DNA from: Deltaproteobacteria bacterium
GTDB lineage: Bacteria; SAR324; JACQKK01
Direction: 5' to 3'
Length of the DNA: 10,799 nucleotides
Assembly: GCA_029879595.1 (NCBI GenBank)
Contig: JAOUPZ010000080.1
Span: forward strand, 1 to 10,799
The position numbers and the translations under genes are program-made. The notes beneath the pieces were generated by a model, which was not told the origin of the DNA, did no database searches, and was given only the letters and a program-made list of their open reading frames with translations. How positions within the stretch are numbered: the stretch's first letter is position 1; each line of letters opens with the position of its first letter. Shown here in pieces: positions 1 to 5,809 of the stretch.

Positions 1-1
1 C

Positions 2-1348
2 GATAAAAAGAAGTCCGCCGGGCCCACCACCCCGACTCTTAATTTCGCCCTGGACCTGCCCCATTCGGGAAGCCTGGACATAGGGGAGATCAGCGTTTTC
101 AAGATCACGGGAATTTCCGAAGGCCTGCCCCTGCTGTTCACCCTTACCGGCATGACCGACAACGCGGACCTGCGGATTTATGGAGACTCCGGGCTGACCA
201 CAATGCTGTGTGAATCCATACAGGCAGGCACACTGGATGAATCCTGCCCGGTGTTCTCCCCGGGGACTTCGGTCTATGTGGAGATCACCGATCTTTCCAC
301 CGCCGGCAATGTGTTCACCCTGAACGGCCAGTTCAACGGCCTGGTGCTGAGTTTTGGTGTGGATCTGCCTTACCCGGGCATGGCCTCAGAGGGCGAAGTA
401 CAAATGATGGAAATTGCGGGGATTACACCGGATGCCGTATATAACTTCAGCCTGACCGGCCTTAGCAAGAACGCGGACATGCAGTTGTTTTACGATGAGG
501 GATTCACCTCCTTGATCTGCTCTTCGGAGAATCCTGACGCACAGGATGAACTCTGCATAGTCTCCACTCCGGGGACCTCGCTGTTCCTGCGGATCAGCAA
601 CCTGGATATCGGATCCGTTAACTATACCCTGGATGTCGTGGTAAACCCCGCACCCCTGGCCGTGTTCAATTACGGCGTCAGTTCCTGGATTGTCAGCAGC
701 ACGGTGAACCTGGATGGCAGCGCCAGTTTTGACCCTGTGGGCGAGGCCGTCACTTTCGACTGGACACTGGCGGCTCCCGCCGGAAGTTCGGCGTCCCTGA
801 CGGATCCCACTGCCCCCACCCTGGCCTTCGATGCGGATGTTCACGGGGTGTATTCGGTGACGCTGGCGGTCAGCGATGGCCACCAGGATGGTTTGTACAC
901 GAGGGATATATTCATAGCGCCCGTGCCGCAACATTCCAGTACGAGTGTGCCGCTGGCCATTCCTGACCTGAACCCGGGCTCAGCAATTGCGAGTTTAAGC
1001 GTCAGCGGGGCGCCCACCAGCGTATCCGCTGTCACCGTATATGTGGATATTAGCACCACATATGCCGGGGATATCATCCTTGATTTGCAGTCTCCCATGG
1101 GAACCTGGGTCACCCTTACCCAAAATTTTGGTAGTTCCAGTGATAATTTTGTGGGAACCATTTTCTCGGACTTCGGCAACACAGCGATTTCCTTTGGTAT
1201 TTCACCCTTTACCGGTGTGTATGTCCCAGTAGGCAGTCTATCCGCTTTTGAGGGGCAGGATGCCAACGGGACCTGGCAGTTGCAGGTAACGGATTCATAC
1301 TCGGGAGACTTCGCCACGCTGCAGAACTTCAGCCTGCATATCGAATAA
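2..1348 (+). CDS. Secreted multidomain protein, 3' part: PPC-like repeats, PKD-like domain, P-domain
   Basis: The reading frame is open from the first bases, so the gene starts upstream of the window; the ATG at 152 is internal. The visible 448 residues hold two homologous units of about 100 residues (about 13-112 and 114-212). Each has 'LxFxxDLP', 'NADxxx(Y/F)', a cysteine pair (C70/C82 and C173/C185) and 'PGTS', and they resemble bacterial pre-peptidase C-terminal (PPC) beta-sandwiches. A PKD-like Ig fold follows (about 217-307, 'VNLDGSASFDP', 'YSVTLAVSDG'), then a proprotein-convertase P-domain (about 311-448, 'AGDIILDLQSPMGT', 'ANGTWQLQVTDSYSGD'). Such C-terminal modules are typical of exported proteases and adhesins. 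The catalytic or N-terminal part lies outside the window, so the activity is unknown. The cysteine pairs fit disulfides formed outside the cytoplasm (inference). The domain calls are firm for P and PKD and moderate for PPC. Confidence 0.85.
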   Translation, partial: DKKKSAGPTTPTLNFALDLPHSGSLDIGEISVFKITGISEGLPLLFTLTGMTDNADLRIYGDSGLTTMLCESIQAGTLDESCPVFSPGTSVYVEITDLSTAGNVFTLNGQFNGLVLSFGVDLPYPGMASEGEVQMMEIAGITPDAVYNFSLTGLSKNADMQLFYDEGFTSLICSSENPDAQDELCIVSTPGTSLFLRISNLDIGSVNYTLDVVVNPAPLAVFNYGVSSWIVSSTVNLDGSASFDPVGEAVTFDWTLAAPAGSSASLTDPTAPTLAFDADVHGVYSVTLAVSDGHQDGLYTRDIFIAPVPQHSSTSVPLAIPDLNPGSAIASLSVSGAPTSVSAVTVYVDISTTYAGDIILDLQSPMGTWVTLTQNFGSSSDNFVGTIFSDFGNTAISFGISPFTGVYVPVGSLSAFEGQDANGTWQLQVTDSYSGDFATLQNFSLHIE

Positions 1349-1378
1349 GGCCGGAAAGTCCGGCAGGAATAAGCAGCG

Positions 1379-1411
1379 CCCGGACGGCTTTGGCCGTCCG
1401 GGTTTTTTTTT
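1379..1411 (+). terminator. Strong Rho-independent terminator
   Basis: A perfect 10-bp GC-rich stem (1379-1388 with 1393-1402) has a TTTG loop and is followed directly by nine T residues (1403-1411). It lies 31 bases after the stop of the P-domain gene and ends that transcript. A smaller 6-bp hairpin (1350-1355 with 1359-1364) sits just before it. Confidence 0.95.
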
Positions 1412-1480
1412 GCCGGGTGTAATCATGGCAGATAATAACCTGTCGATTTTCTCCCTTGACCAAAGCCCCGCACCGATTCC

Positions 1481-1509
1481 TTGACCGCGGTCCTTTTGCT
1501 ATCCATCAT
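1481..1509 (+). promoter_or_regulatory. Possible sigma-70 promoter for the HPP gene
   Basis: TTGACC at 1481-1486 (5 of 6 matches to the -35 consensus) is separated by 17 bases from CATCAT at 1504-1509 (4 of 6 matches to the -10). It lies between the terminator at 1379-1411 and the HPP gene, where a promoter is needed. If it is real, the TTG at 1481 is a -35 box and not a start codon. Evidence is by motif only. Confidence 0.35.
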
Positions 1510-1555
1510 TGATGGAAGGGGAAAACCATCGTCGGCGCCGGCGGATAAACAAAGT

Positions 1556-2119
1556 ATGAACATGGGAGTGTATTGGTTTATGAGGAGGTATCTGGACAAG
1601 ATGCGCGGCTATGAAGCCAGGCCCCCGGGGGCCTCGCCAAGCGAGGTGTTCTGGTCGTGGGCGGGGGGATTCCTGGGGATAGCCGCCGTGGGGCTGATGC
1701 AGGTGCGCCTGGTTCAGCCGAGCGACCAGGGTCTGCTGATAGGCTCCTTCGGAGCCACCGCCGTGCTGGTATACGGGGCCATAACCAGCCCCCTGGCCCA
1801 GCCCCGGAACGTCCTGGGAGGCCACCTGATATCGGCACTGATCGGGGTGGCCTGCCATCAGGCCCTGCACCAGCAGCCCTGGCTGGCCGCGGCTGCAGCC
1901 GTGTCACTGGCCATAGCAGCCATGCAGATAACCCGCACCCTGCATCCGCCCGGCGGAGCCACCGCGCTGATTGCCGTTATCGGCAGCCAGAAGATCCACA
2001 GCCTGGGTTATCTCTATGCCCTGGTGCCGGTGGGCCTGGGTGCCGCTGTGATGCTTCTCATTGCCCTTATCGTAAACAACATACCCCGCAGCCGGCGCTA
2101 CCCGGTGTTTTGGCTATAG
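1556..2119 (+). CDS. HPP family integral membrane protein
   Basis: This is an HPP-family (PF04982) inner-membrane protein. From the ATG at 1556 it has 187 residues. Family signatures are 'MRGY' near the N-terminus, 'GSFGATAVLVYG' (63-74), 'PLAQPRNVLGGH' (79-90) and the name-giving HPP at 130-132 in 'LHPPGGATAL'. Hydrophobic stretches at about 31-50, 57-75, 84-104, 109-125 and 152-175 match the compact multi-helix fold. Plant plastid and cyanobacterial relatives have been linked to nitrite transport; that substrate is not proven here. The frame stays open back to a TTG at 1481, but that TTG lacks a ribosome-binding site and looks like a -35 box. Alternative starts are ATG 1562, ATG 1580 (weak GGGAG 11 bases upstream) and ATG 1601 (AGGAGG 12 bases upstream). 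It is a single gene between two terminators. Confidence 0.9.
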   Translation: MNMGVYWFMRRYLDKMRGYEARPPGASPSEVFWSWAGGFLGIAAVGLMQVRLVQPSDQGLLIGSFGATAVLVYGAITSPLAQPRNVLGGHLISALIGVACHQALHQQPWLAAAAAVSLAIAAMQITRTLHPPGGATALIAVIGSQKIHSLGYLYALVPVGLGAAVMLLIALIVNNIPRSRRYPVFWL

Positions 2120-2206
2120 GCCCCAAGCCCGTTGTTTAAGCACCCCTGAGGGGGAAGAAGCAAGGTCAATGCTATGTAGTCTTGGCAATCAAACAGGCAG
2201 GCCAAT

Positions 2207-2237
2207 GGGTCCCAGTCCGGTAGGGGCTCTTTTTTTT
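2207..2237 (+). terminator. Rho-independent terminator after the HPP gene
   Basis: A 7-bp stem (2207-2213 GGGTCCC with 2223-2229 GGGGCTC, two of the pairs G-T) is followed by eight T residues (2230-2237). It lies about 90 bases after the HPP stop. The bases between (2120-2206) hold two weaker stems: a CCCC/GGGG stem near 2142-2153 and TTGGC/GCCAA at 2182-2186 and 2201-2205. Confidence 0.7.
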
Positions 2238-2252
2238 CCCGTACAAAATGGA

Positions 2253-2295
2253 TAGCCTGTGCATAGCCGGAAAAAAAACCGGTACCGGCTGGCTA
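2253..2295. other. Inverted-repeat hairpin upstream of yajQ
   Basis: TAGCC (2253-2257) and AGCCGG (2265-2270) can pair with GGCTA (2291-2295) and CCGGCT (2285-2290). This gives an 11-bp stem with a 7-base bulge and an A-rich loop. The core contains the palindrome CCGGTACCGG (2279-2288). It could be an operator or leader structure; there is no T-run, so it is not a terminator. Confidence 0.4.
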
Positions 2296-2342
2296 AGGAC
2301 CAGGTAATGGCTTGTTTGGTATGGATGAAAATCAATAATAAC

Positions 2343-2349
2343 AGGAGGG
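2343..2349 (+). promoter_or_regulatory. Ribosome-binding site that fixes the TTG start of yajQ
   Basis: AGGAGGG lies 6 bases before the TTG at 2356. The protein read from this TTG begins MPSFDIVSEV, the conserved YajQ N-terminus, so a non-ATG start is well supported. Confidence 0.9.
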
Positions 2350-2355
2350 TACATC

Positions 2356-2838
2356 TTGCCGTCATTCGATATAGTCTCGGAAGTGGACATGCACGAAATC
2401 GCCAATGCGCTTGATCAGGCCAATAAGGAAATAACGAACCGGTTTGATCTTAAAAACACAGGCTCCAGCTGCCAGCGCGATGGAAGCGTCATAACTATCA
2501 CCAGTGACAGCAATTTTCACCTGGAGCAGGTGGTGCAGGTGCTGCTGGGGAAGATGGCCAAGCGCAACGTGAACCTGAAAAGCCTGGAAAAGGCGGACCC
2601 GGTGACTTCAGGCAAGGAGGTGCGGCAGGCCATCACCATCAAGCAGGGAATAGAGACAGCCCTGGGCAAGAAAATCATCAAGATGATCAAGGATACCAAG
2701 ATCAAGGCCCAGGCCAGCATCCAGGAGGATCAGGTGCGGGTCACTGGCAAGAAGAGGGATGATCTGCAGGAGGTGATAGCCATGCTCAAGGAATCGGACA
2801 TCGACCTGCCACTGCAATTTGTGAACTTCAGGGACTGA
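2356..2838 (+). CDS. yajQ: YajQ family nucleotide / cyclic-di-GMP-binding protein
   Basis: This is a 160-residue cytoplasmic protein of full family length. Conserved YajQ segments are the N-terminal 'MPSFDIVSEVD', 'EITNRFDLKNT' (about 26-36), 'KSLEKADPVTSGKEVRQ' (about 75-91), 'QGIETALGKKI' (about 97-107), 'DTKIKAQASIQ' (about 112-122), 'VRVTGKKRDDLQ' and the C-terminal 'DLPLQFVNFRD'. The family has two ferredoxin-like domains. In E. coli YajQ binds nucleotides or RNA; a Xanthomonas member binds cyclic-di-GMP and acts with a transcription factor. Which ligand applies here cannot be told from the sequence. The start is TTG at 2356 with a strong Shine-Dalgarno. It is monocistronic, with a probable terminator at 2981-3006, and lies upstream of cheZ-cheY with a 639-base gap. 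Confidence 0.96.
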   Translation: MPSFDIVSEVDMHEIANALDQANKEITNRFDLKNTGSSCQRDGSVITITSDSNFHLEQVVQVLLGKMAKRNVNLKSLEKADPVTSGKEVRQAITIKQGIETALGKKIIKMIKDTKIKAQASIQEDQVRVTGKKRDDLQEVIAMLKESDIDLPLQFVNFRD

Positions 2839-2980
2839 TAGCCGGGGCGATAGCCCAGGGAGCACCCCGCAGGGATTACGGAAAGGTTTCTGGGCTGCGG
2901 AGCAATAACTGCTGGCGGGTTTCAGGGGCACCAAGGCGATGGTCAGAAGTGATATTATGCTGGCAATGTCTTCAGGCCCC

Positions 2981-3006
2981 GGGAAATTTGCAATTTCCCC
3001 TGTTTT
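2981..3006 (+). terminator. Probable terminator downstream of yajQ
   Basis: GGGAAATT (2981-2988) pairs perfectly with AATTTCCC (2992-2999) around a 3-base loop. A short, interrupted T tract (TGTTTT) follows. The stem is 8 bp but AT-rich and the T tract is weak. It lies 142 bases past the yajQ stop. It could equally be part of the palindrome cluster that follows. Confidence 0.5.
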
Positions 3007-3077
3007 CAATCTATCTTGTAGTTAGAAAACAAACGGAAAATGACGCAACATTTTCAGAAATCAATAATATTCTGAAA
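3002..3077. repeat. Cluster of three AT-rich inverted repeats
   Basis: Three inverted repeats follow one another. GTTTTC (3002-3007) pairs with GAAAAC (3025-3030). GAAAATG (3036-3042) pairs with CATTTTC (3049-3055). TTTCAGAA (3052-3059) pairs with TTCTGAAA (3070-3077). The last two share bases 3052-3055, so as RNA they exclude each other. They lie in the probable promoter region of cheZ-cheY. Operators or an attenuator are possible; neither is proven. Confidence 0.55.
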
Positions 3078-3325
3078 CCTTGAGACTGAATTAAACGTAT
3101 AGTTAAGGTAGAGGTGGAATCAGAGTGTTGAGCCGCCTTTGCAAAAACAATTTAGAAAAATTAGCCCTGAAGCCATTACTTCAAGTCGGAACAGTAGCCG
3201 GGGGAAATCCGATGCCAGGGAGATAACGGCGGAACCGCCAGGGCTGGCGGCTTGAGGCTGGGACAAAAAGACAGGGAAGAAGAACTTCCTGGTAAATATT
3301 CAACACAACTATTTCGGATCCTGAA

Positions 3326-3364
3326 AAATTTCGGGCGTGCTGTAAAAATAAAGGCTCGAAATTT
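3326..3364. other. Hairpin in the cheZ leader
   Basis: Bases 3326-3336 can pair with 3354-3364. This gives an 11-bp stem with one G-T pair and a 17-base A-rich loop; the outer 8 bp (AAATTTCG / CGAAATTT) are perfect. It is about 115 bases upstream of the cheZ start and no T-run follows. Confidence 0.45.
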
Positions 3365-3477
3365 ACCGGCAGAGCATACACCCGGGGTCAGGTATATCCG
3401 GTGTTGGAAAGAATGGTTTCTGAAACACTAAAATGCAGTGGTCCTGACCAGCGGCAGGAACTCTGACAGGAGGGCAG

Positions 3478-4677
3478 GTGGAAAACCCGGTTTCCGAGGA
3501 AAGCTTGAACGCGTCTTCCGGCTTGCGAGAGATAAGCAGGGAGGAAATATTGCGCGCTCTGCAGGAGATCGGTGAACTCCTGGAGTCCTACAGCGTCCTC
3601 ATGGAAAACCTGTCGGAAACAGGTGATGTGGACCAGGGTTCGGAAAACACCCTGGTAAAGCATAAGGAAAAGATTTCCGGGCAGGAAAATGTTCTGAAGG
3701 ATCTGGAGTTACTGGAGAAATTCCTCGCGTTCATACTGCACAGGATAAAAAGCCACCGCTTGACCTTTCGCCTGCCCTACAAGGGTAAGCAGGTTGAAAT
3801 AGAAGAAAACACGGAACTCAGCGAACTTTCAGATCACCTTTCCCAGTTTCAGCCCGTGCTGGAAAAAACAGTTTCTGAGGTGTTGGCCCTGACCGAAGGG
3901 CGGGAGGCGTTTCAGTCTCCCAGGATCAGGATGCTGCTGGTATCACTGGCCTCCATGTACAAGGCGGTGATCCGCCAGGACTGGAGTGATGTTGAGCTGT
4001 GCCTGAACCACATCAACATGATTACCACCAGCAAGGAATCCAAGGAACTGGTTGACCACATCGGCGACATAGTCCGCAAAATCCATGATTCGTTCAAGGA
4101 ACTCAGCATGGATTACCCGATAGATGATCTGACCCACACCACCGATGAGATACCGGATGCCGTCCAGAATCTCTACCGGGTAATTCGTGAGTTGGAAGAA
4201 AGCGCCAACACAAACCTGGATATGCTGGAAAGGCTGAACAATCAGGCGGAATTCGATGTTGGGCAGGCCAAGGAAGCCATTGAAGTGCTTTCCATTTGCA
4301 GCGATGAGCTCAAGACCCTGATGAAGGCAAATCCCGATATAGCCAAGGAACTGGCCGAGGTCAGGGTAAGCCTGGCTGAGGGGGCACTTGTCTCCCTGAA
4401 GGATTTTCAGGGGGTGATGGAGGAGTTCCAGGGAACGTATCTGTCCCTGCTGTCCAATCAGAGCTACCAGGACCTGACTGGCCAGACCATGAAAAAGGTT
4501 ATTGCCTTCATGGAGTCTTTGCAATATCAATTGATTCAGATCATATCCAAGGAAGCCAAACCTGAAGCTTCCGTTGAGGAGAAAAAGAGGGATACATCAG
4601 GCGAGTTTGGACCGGACGCCAAGAACAGGCTTTCACAGGGCAGAGTGGACGATCTGTTGGCAGATCTGGGATTTTGA
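3478..4677 (+). CDS. cheZ: Protein phosphatase CheZ with long N-terminal extension
   Basis: CheZ dephosphorylates CheY-P and so ends the flagellar motor signal. The catalytic helix is present as 'SYQDLTGQTMKKV' (about 329-341). Its D332 and Q336 correspond to E. coli D143 and Q147, the glutamine that positions the attacking water. The C-terminal CheY-tethering peptide 'GRVDDLLADLGF' ends the protein. The core coiled-coil hairpin begins near residue 190 ('VDHIGDIVRKIHDSFKEL', 'DEIPDAVQNLYRVI'). The protein has 399 residues against about 214 in E. coli. The extra roughly 190 N-terminal residues are charged, mostly helical in appearance, and match nothing I recognise. The start is GTG with AGGAGGG 3 bases upstream, a tight spacing. 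cheY follows after 77 bases, so the two are probably one operon. The CheZ call is firm; the role of the extension is unknown. Confidence 0.93.
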   Translation: MENPVSEESLNASSGLREISREEILRALQEIGELLESYSVLMENLSETGDVDQGSENTLVKHKEKISGQENVLKDLELLEKFLAFILHRIKSHRLTFRLPYKGKQVEIEENTELSELSDHLSQFQPVLEKTVSEVLALTEGREAFQSPRIRMLLVSLASMYKAVIRQDWSDVELCLNHINMITTSKESKELVDHIGDIVRKIHDSFKELSMDYPIDDLTHTTDEIPDAVQNLYRVIRELEESANTNLDMLERLNNQAEFDVGQAKEAIEVLSICSDELKTLMKANPDIAKELAEVRVSLAEGALVSLKDFQGVMEEFQGTYLSLLSNQSYQDLTGQTMKKVIAFMESLQYQLIQIISKEAKPEASVEEKKRDTSGEFGPDAKNRLSQGRVDDLLADLGF

Positions 4678-4743
4678 TTTTATAGTAAAACAGGCGGTCT
4701 TTTTTTTAATACTGTCCGCCAACAGCAACGGACCTTTTGCACC

Positions 4744-4749
4744 AAGGAG
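4744..4749 (+). promoter_or_regulatory. Ribosome-binding site of cheY
   Basis: AAGGAG lies 5 bases before the ATG at 4755. This excludes the in-frame TTG at 4737, which would place the ribosome-binding site inside the coding region. Confidence 0.85.
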
Positions 4750-4754
4750 AAAAA

Positions 4755-5135
4755 ATGCCGTTAGATCCGAAAATGAGTGTGCTTGTGGTAGATGATTTCG
4801 CCACCATGCGGCGCATTATCACCAACGTACTCAAACAACTCGGATACGAGACCATCTACGAGGCCGAGGATGGAACGAAGGCGCTCCAGATTCTTGAAAC
4901 CGAAAAAGTTGACTTCGTTATCACAGACTGGAACATGCCCCAGATGTCCGGGCTTGATCTGCTGAAAGCCATTCGGGCCAGCGAGGACAAAAAGAACATT
5001 CCGGTGTTGATGGTAACGGCCGAGGCCATGCAGGAAAACATCATAAAAGCTGCTCAGGCCGGTGTTAACAACTACATTATCAAGCCTTTTGATGCCAAAA
5101 CCCTGGCGGACAAGATTGCCAAAATCTTCTCCTGA
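4755..5135 (+). CDS. cheY: Chemotaxis response regulator CheY
   Basis: This is a single-domain receiver of 126 residues that, when phosphorylated, binds the flagellar motor switch (FliM). All key residues are present: acidic pair D13-D14 ('VLVVDDFATMRRII'), phospho-acceptor D58 ('VITDWNMPQMSG'), T88 ('VLMVTAEA'), Y107 and K110 ('NNYIIKPF'). The match to E. coli CheY runs end to end, including 'TMRRI', 'DWNMP' and 'ENIIKAAQAG'. This argues for a true CheY and not another stand-alone receiver. The start is ATG 4755 with AAGGAG. It is the second gene after cheZ, its dedicated phosphatase. Between the two genes, two mutually exclusive short stems (4693-4697 with 4716-4720; 4714-4718 with 4729-4733) and a T8 run might modulate read-through (inference). 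No other che gene is in the window. Confidence 0.97.
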   Translation: MPLDPKMSVLVVDDFATMRRIITNVLKQLGYETIYEAEDGTKALQILETEKVDFVITDWNMPQMSGLDLLKAIRASEDKKNIPVLMVTAEAMQENIIKAAQAGVNNYIIKPFDAKTLADKIAKIFS

Positions 5136-5285
5136 CAGGGACGGGTGTCAATCTGGCTGGAAATAAGGTTGGTATTCCGGTCAACGGATCAGTTTTCCAA
5201 ATGGTTGCTGGCGGAGCCGGACAATTCATACTGACCCGACATATGTAATTGCAGGTGCAGTACCTCCGGAAACATACCCCATCTT

Positions 5286-5330
5286 TGCCCGGCACCCGCG
5301 GCTGGCAGAACCAGGACCGCGGGAAGGGCA
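5286..5330. other. Strong imperfect hairpin in intergenic DNA
   Basis: TGCCC (5286-5290) pairs with GGGCA (5326-5330), CCCGCGG (5295-5301) with CCGCGGG (5317-5323), and CTGG (5302-5305) with CCAG (5311-5314) around a CAGAA loop. That makes 16 bp with two small internal loops. No T-run follows on either strand, so it is not a standard terminator. It could be a small structured RNA, an mRNA-end stabiliser or a REP-like element. Confidence 0.5.
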
Positions 5331-5686
5331 GACCAAAAAAATCATACCAGTCCATACCTGCCGGAAAAGCCTATCAGCATTGCCCCATGGCGACTGATAG
5401 AATAATAGGATATATACCAGACTGCGGGTCAATTCTGATGCGGGACAATGCGCCGCCGGTTGTGGTAATATGTCTGAACCTCAGGCGGCCCCACAGGGTC
5501 TAATCTGATGAAACAATGCAACATTCCGCAGTGACCCGGGAAAATTGAATCCGGGTGCGGCGCTGATGAAAGGGGTATCAGGCGCTGGCGGAAAACCGGG
5601 GGTGTTGGTCAGGGCAAAACAAATCCAGTCAGGGGTAAAGACTTCCAGTATCTGGTCAGAGCCGGTTTAGGGCAGGCACCACCGCT

Positions 5687-5722
5687 GCAGCGCAAATAGC
5701 AGCGTAAATAGCAGCGCAAATT
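5687..5722. repeat. Three tandem 12-bp repeats (GCAGCGCAAATA type)
   Basis: Three units of 12 bp lie head to tail (5687-5698, 5699-5710, 5711-5722). They differ from the first unit by one base each (C to T in unit 2; final A to T in unit 3). They are outside any supported gene, just upstream of dsbD. Confidence 0.85.
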
Positions 5723-5736
5723 TTAATGCGGATTTT

Positions 5737-5779
5737 ATCGCAGGTTGTATTGCAGGATGTATCGCAGGATGTATCGCAG
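5737..5779. repeat. Three and a half tandem 12-bp repeats (ATCGCAGGATGT type)
   Basis: The units are 5737-5748, 5749-5760, 5761-5772 and a partial copy at 5773-5779; unit 3 is the consensus and units 1 and 2 each differ from it by one or two bases. This second array has the same 12-bp period as the array 15 bases upstream but a different sequence. If dsbD began at ATG 5726, the array would encode a repeating V-S-Q-D tetrapeptide. Confidence 0.85.
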
Positions 5780-5809
5780 ATATCCGGGAAGAAGATCGAA
5801 TATCAAACC

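Larger units (their letters stand above)
2839..3477. other. Gene-free interval between yajQ and cheZ
   Basis: I see no convincing gene on either strand; the short minus-strand frames have no homology I recognise and no ribosome-binding site. The first part (2839-2980) is GC-rich and holds a 7-bp inverted repeat (AGCCCAG 2852-2858, CTGGGCT 2890-2896). Bases 3000-3120 are AT-rich with overlapping palindromes and probably contain the cheZ promoter, but I cannot fix its -35 and -10. Bases 3120-3477 form the likely cheZ leader with several short stems, including alternative GGCGG/CCGCC pairings near 3228-3250. I do not recognise a known riboswitch class. Confidence 0.6.
5136..5809. other. Gene-free interval between cheY and dsbD
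   Basis: This is about 670 bases without a supported gene. A plus-strand frame at 5249-5503 has no ribosome-binding site and no recognisable domain. Visible structure: a short TGACA/TGTCA repeat just after the cheY stop, a strong imperfect hairpin at 5286-5330, a small AT-rich island at 5400-5416, a 6-bp hairpin at 5534-5539 with 5551-5556, and two 12-bp tandem-repeat arrays from 5687 to 5779. I see no canonical terminator after cheY and no clear promoter for dsbD, though one is expected here. Confidence 0.6.

Noticed and set aside
841..1317. Minus-strand open frame of 158 codons
   Set aside because: It lies opposite the P-domain coding sequence, whose motifs are clear; it is an antisense shadow.
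1481..1555. TTG start for the HPP gene, adding 25 residues
   Set aside because: No Shine-Dalgarno; the TTGACC there fits a -35 box; the added residues are not part of the family's N-terminus.
2312..2339. TTGTTT-16-AATAAT as a yajQ promoter
   Set aside because: Transcription would begin inside the Shine-Dalgarno at 2343-2349, leaving no usable leader.
3120..3477. A known riboswitch (cyclic-di-GMP, cobalamin, Moco) in the cheZ leader
   Set aside because: I looked for the conserved core motifs of these classes and did not find them.
5380..5416. TTGCCC plus AT-rich stretch (TAATAG, TATATA) as a dsbD promoter
   Set aside because: No box pair has both good matches and 16-18 base spacing; it is too weak to call.
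5249..5503. Plus-strand open frame of 84 codons between cheY and dsbD
   Set aside because: No ribosome-binding site, no recognisable domain, mixed composition, and it runs through the 5286-5330 hairpin.
5687..5779. CRISPR array
   Set aside because: The 12-bp units are directly adjacent with no unique spacers and are too short.
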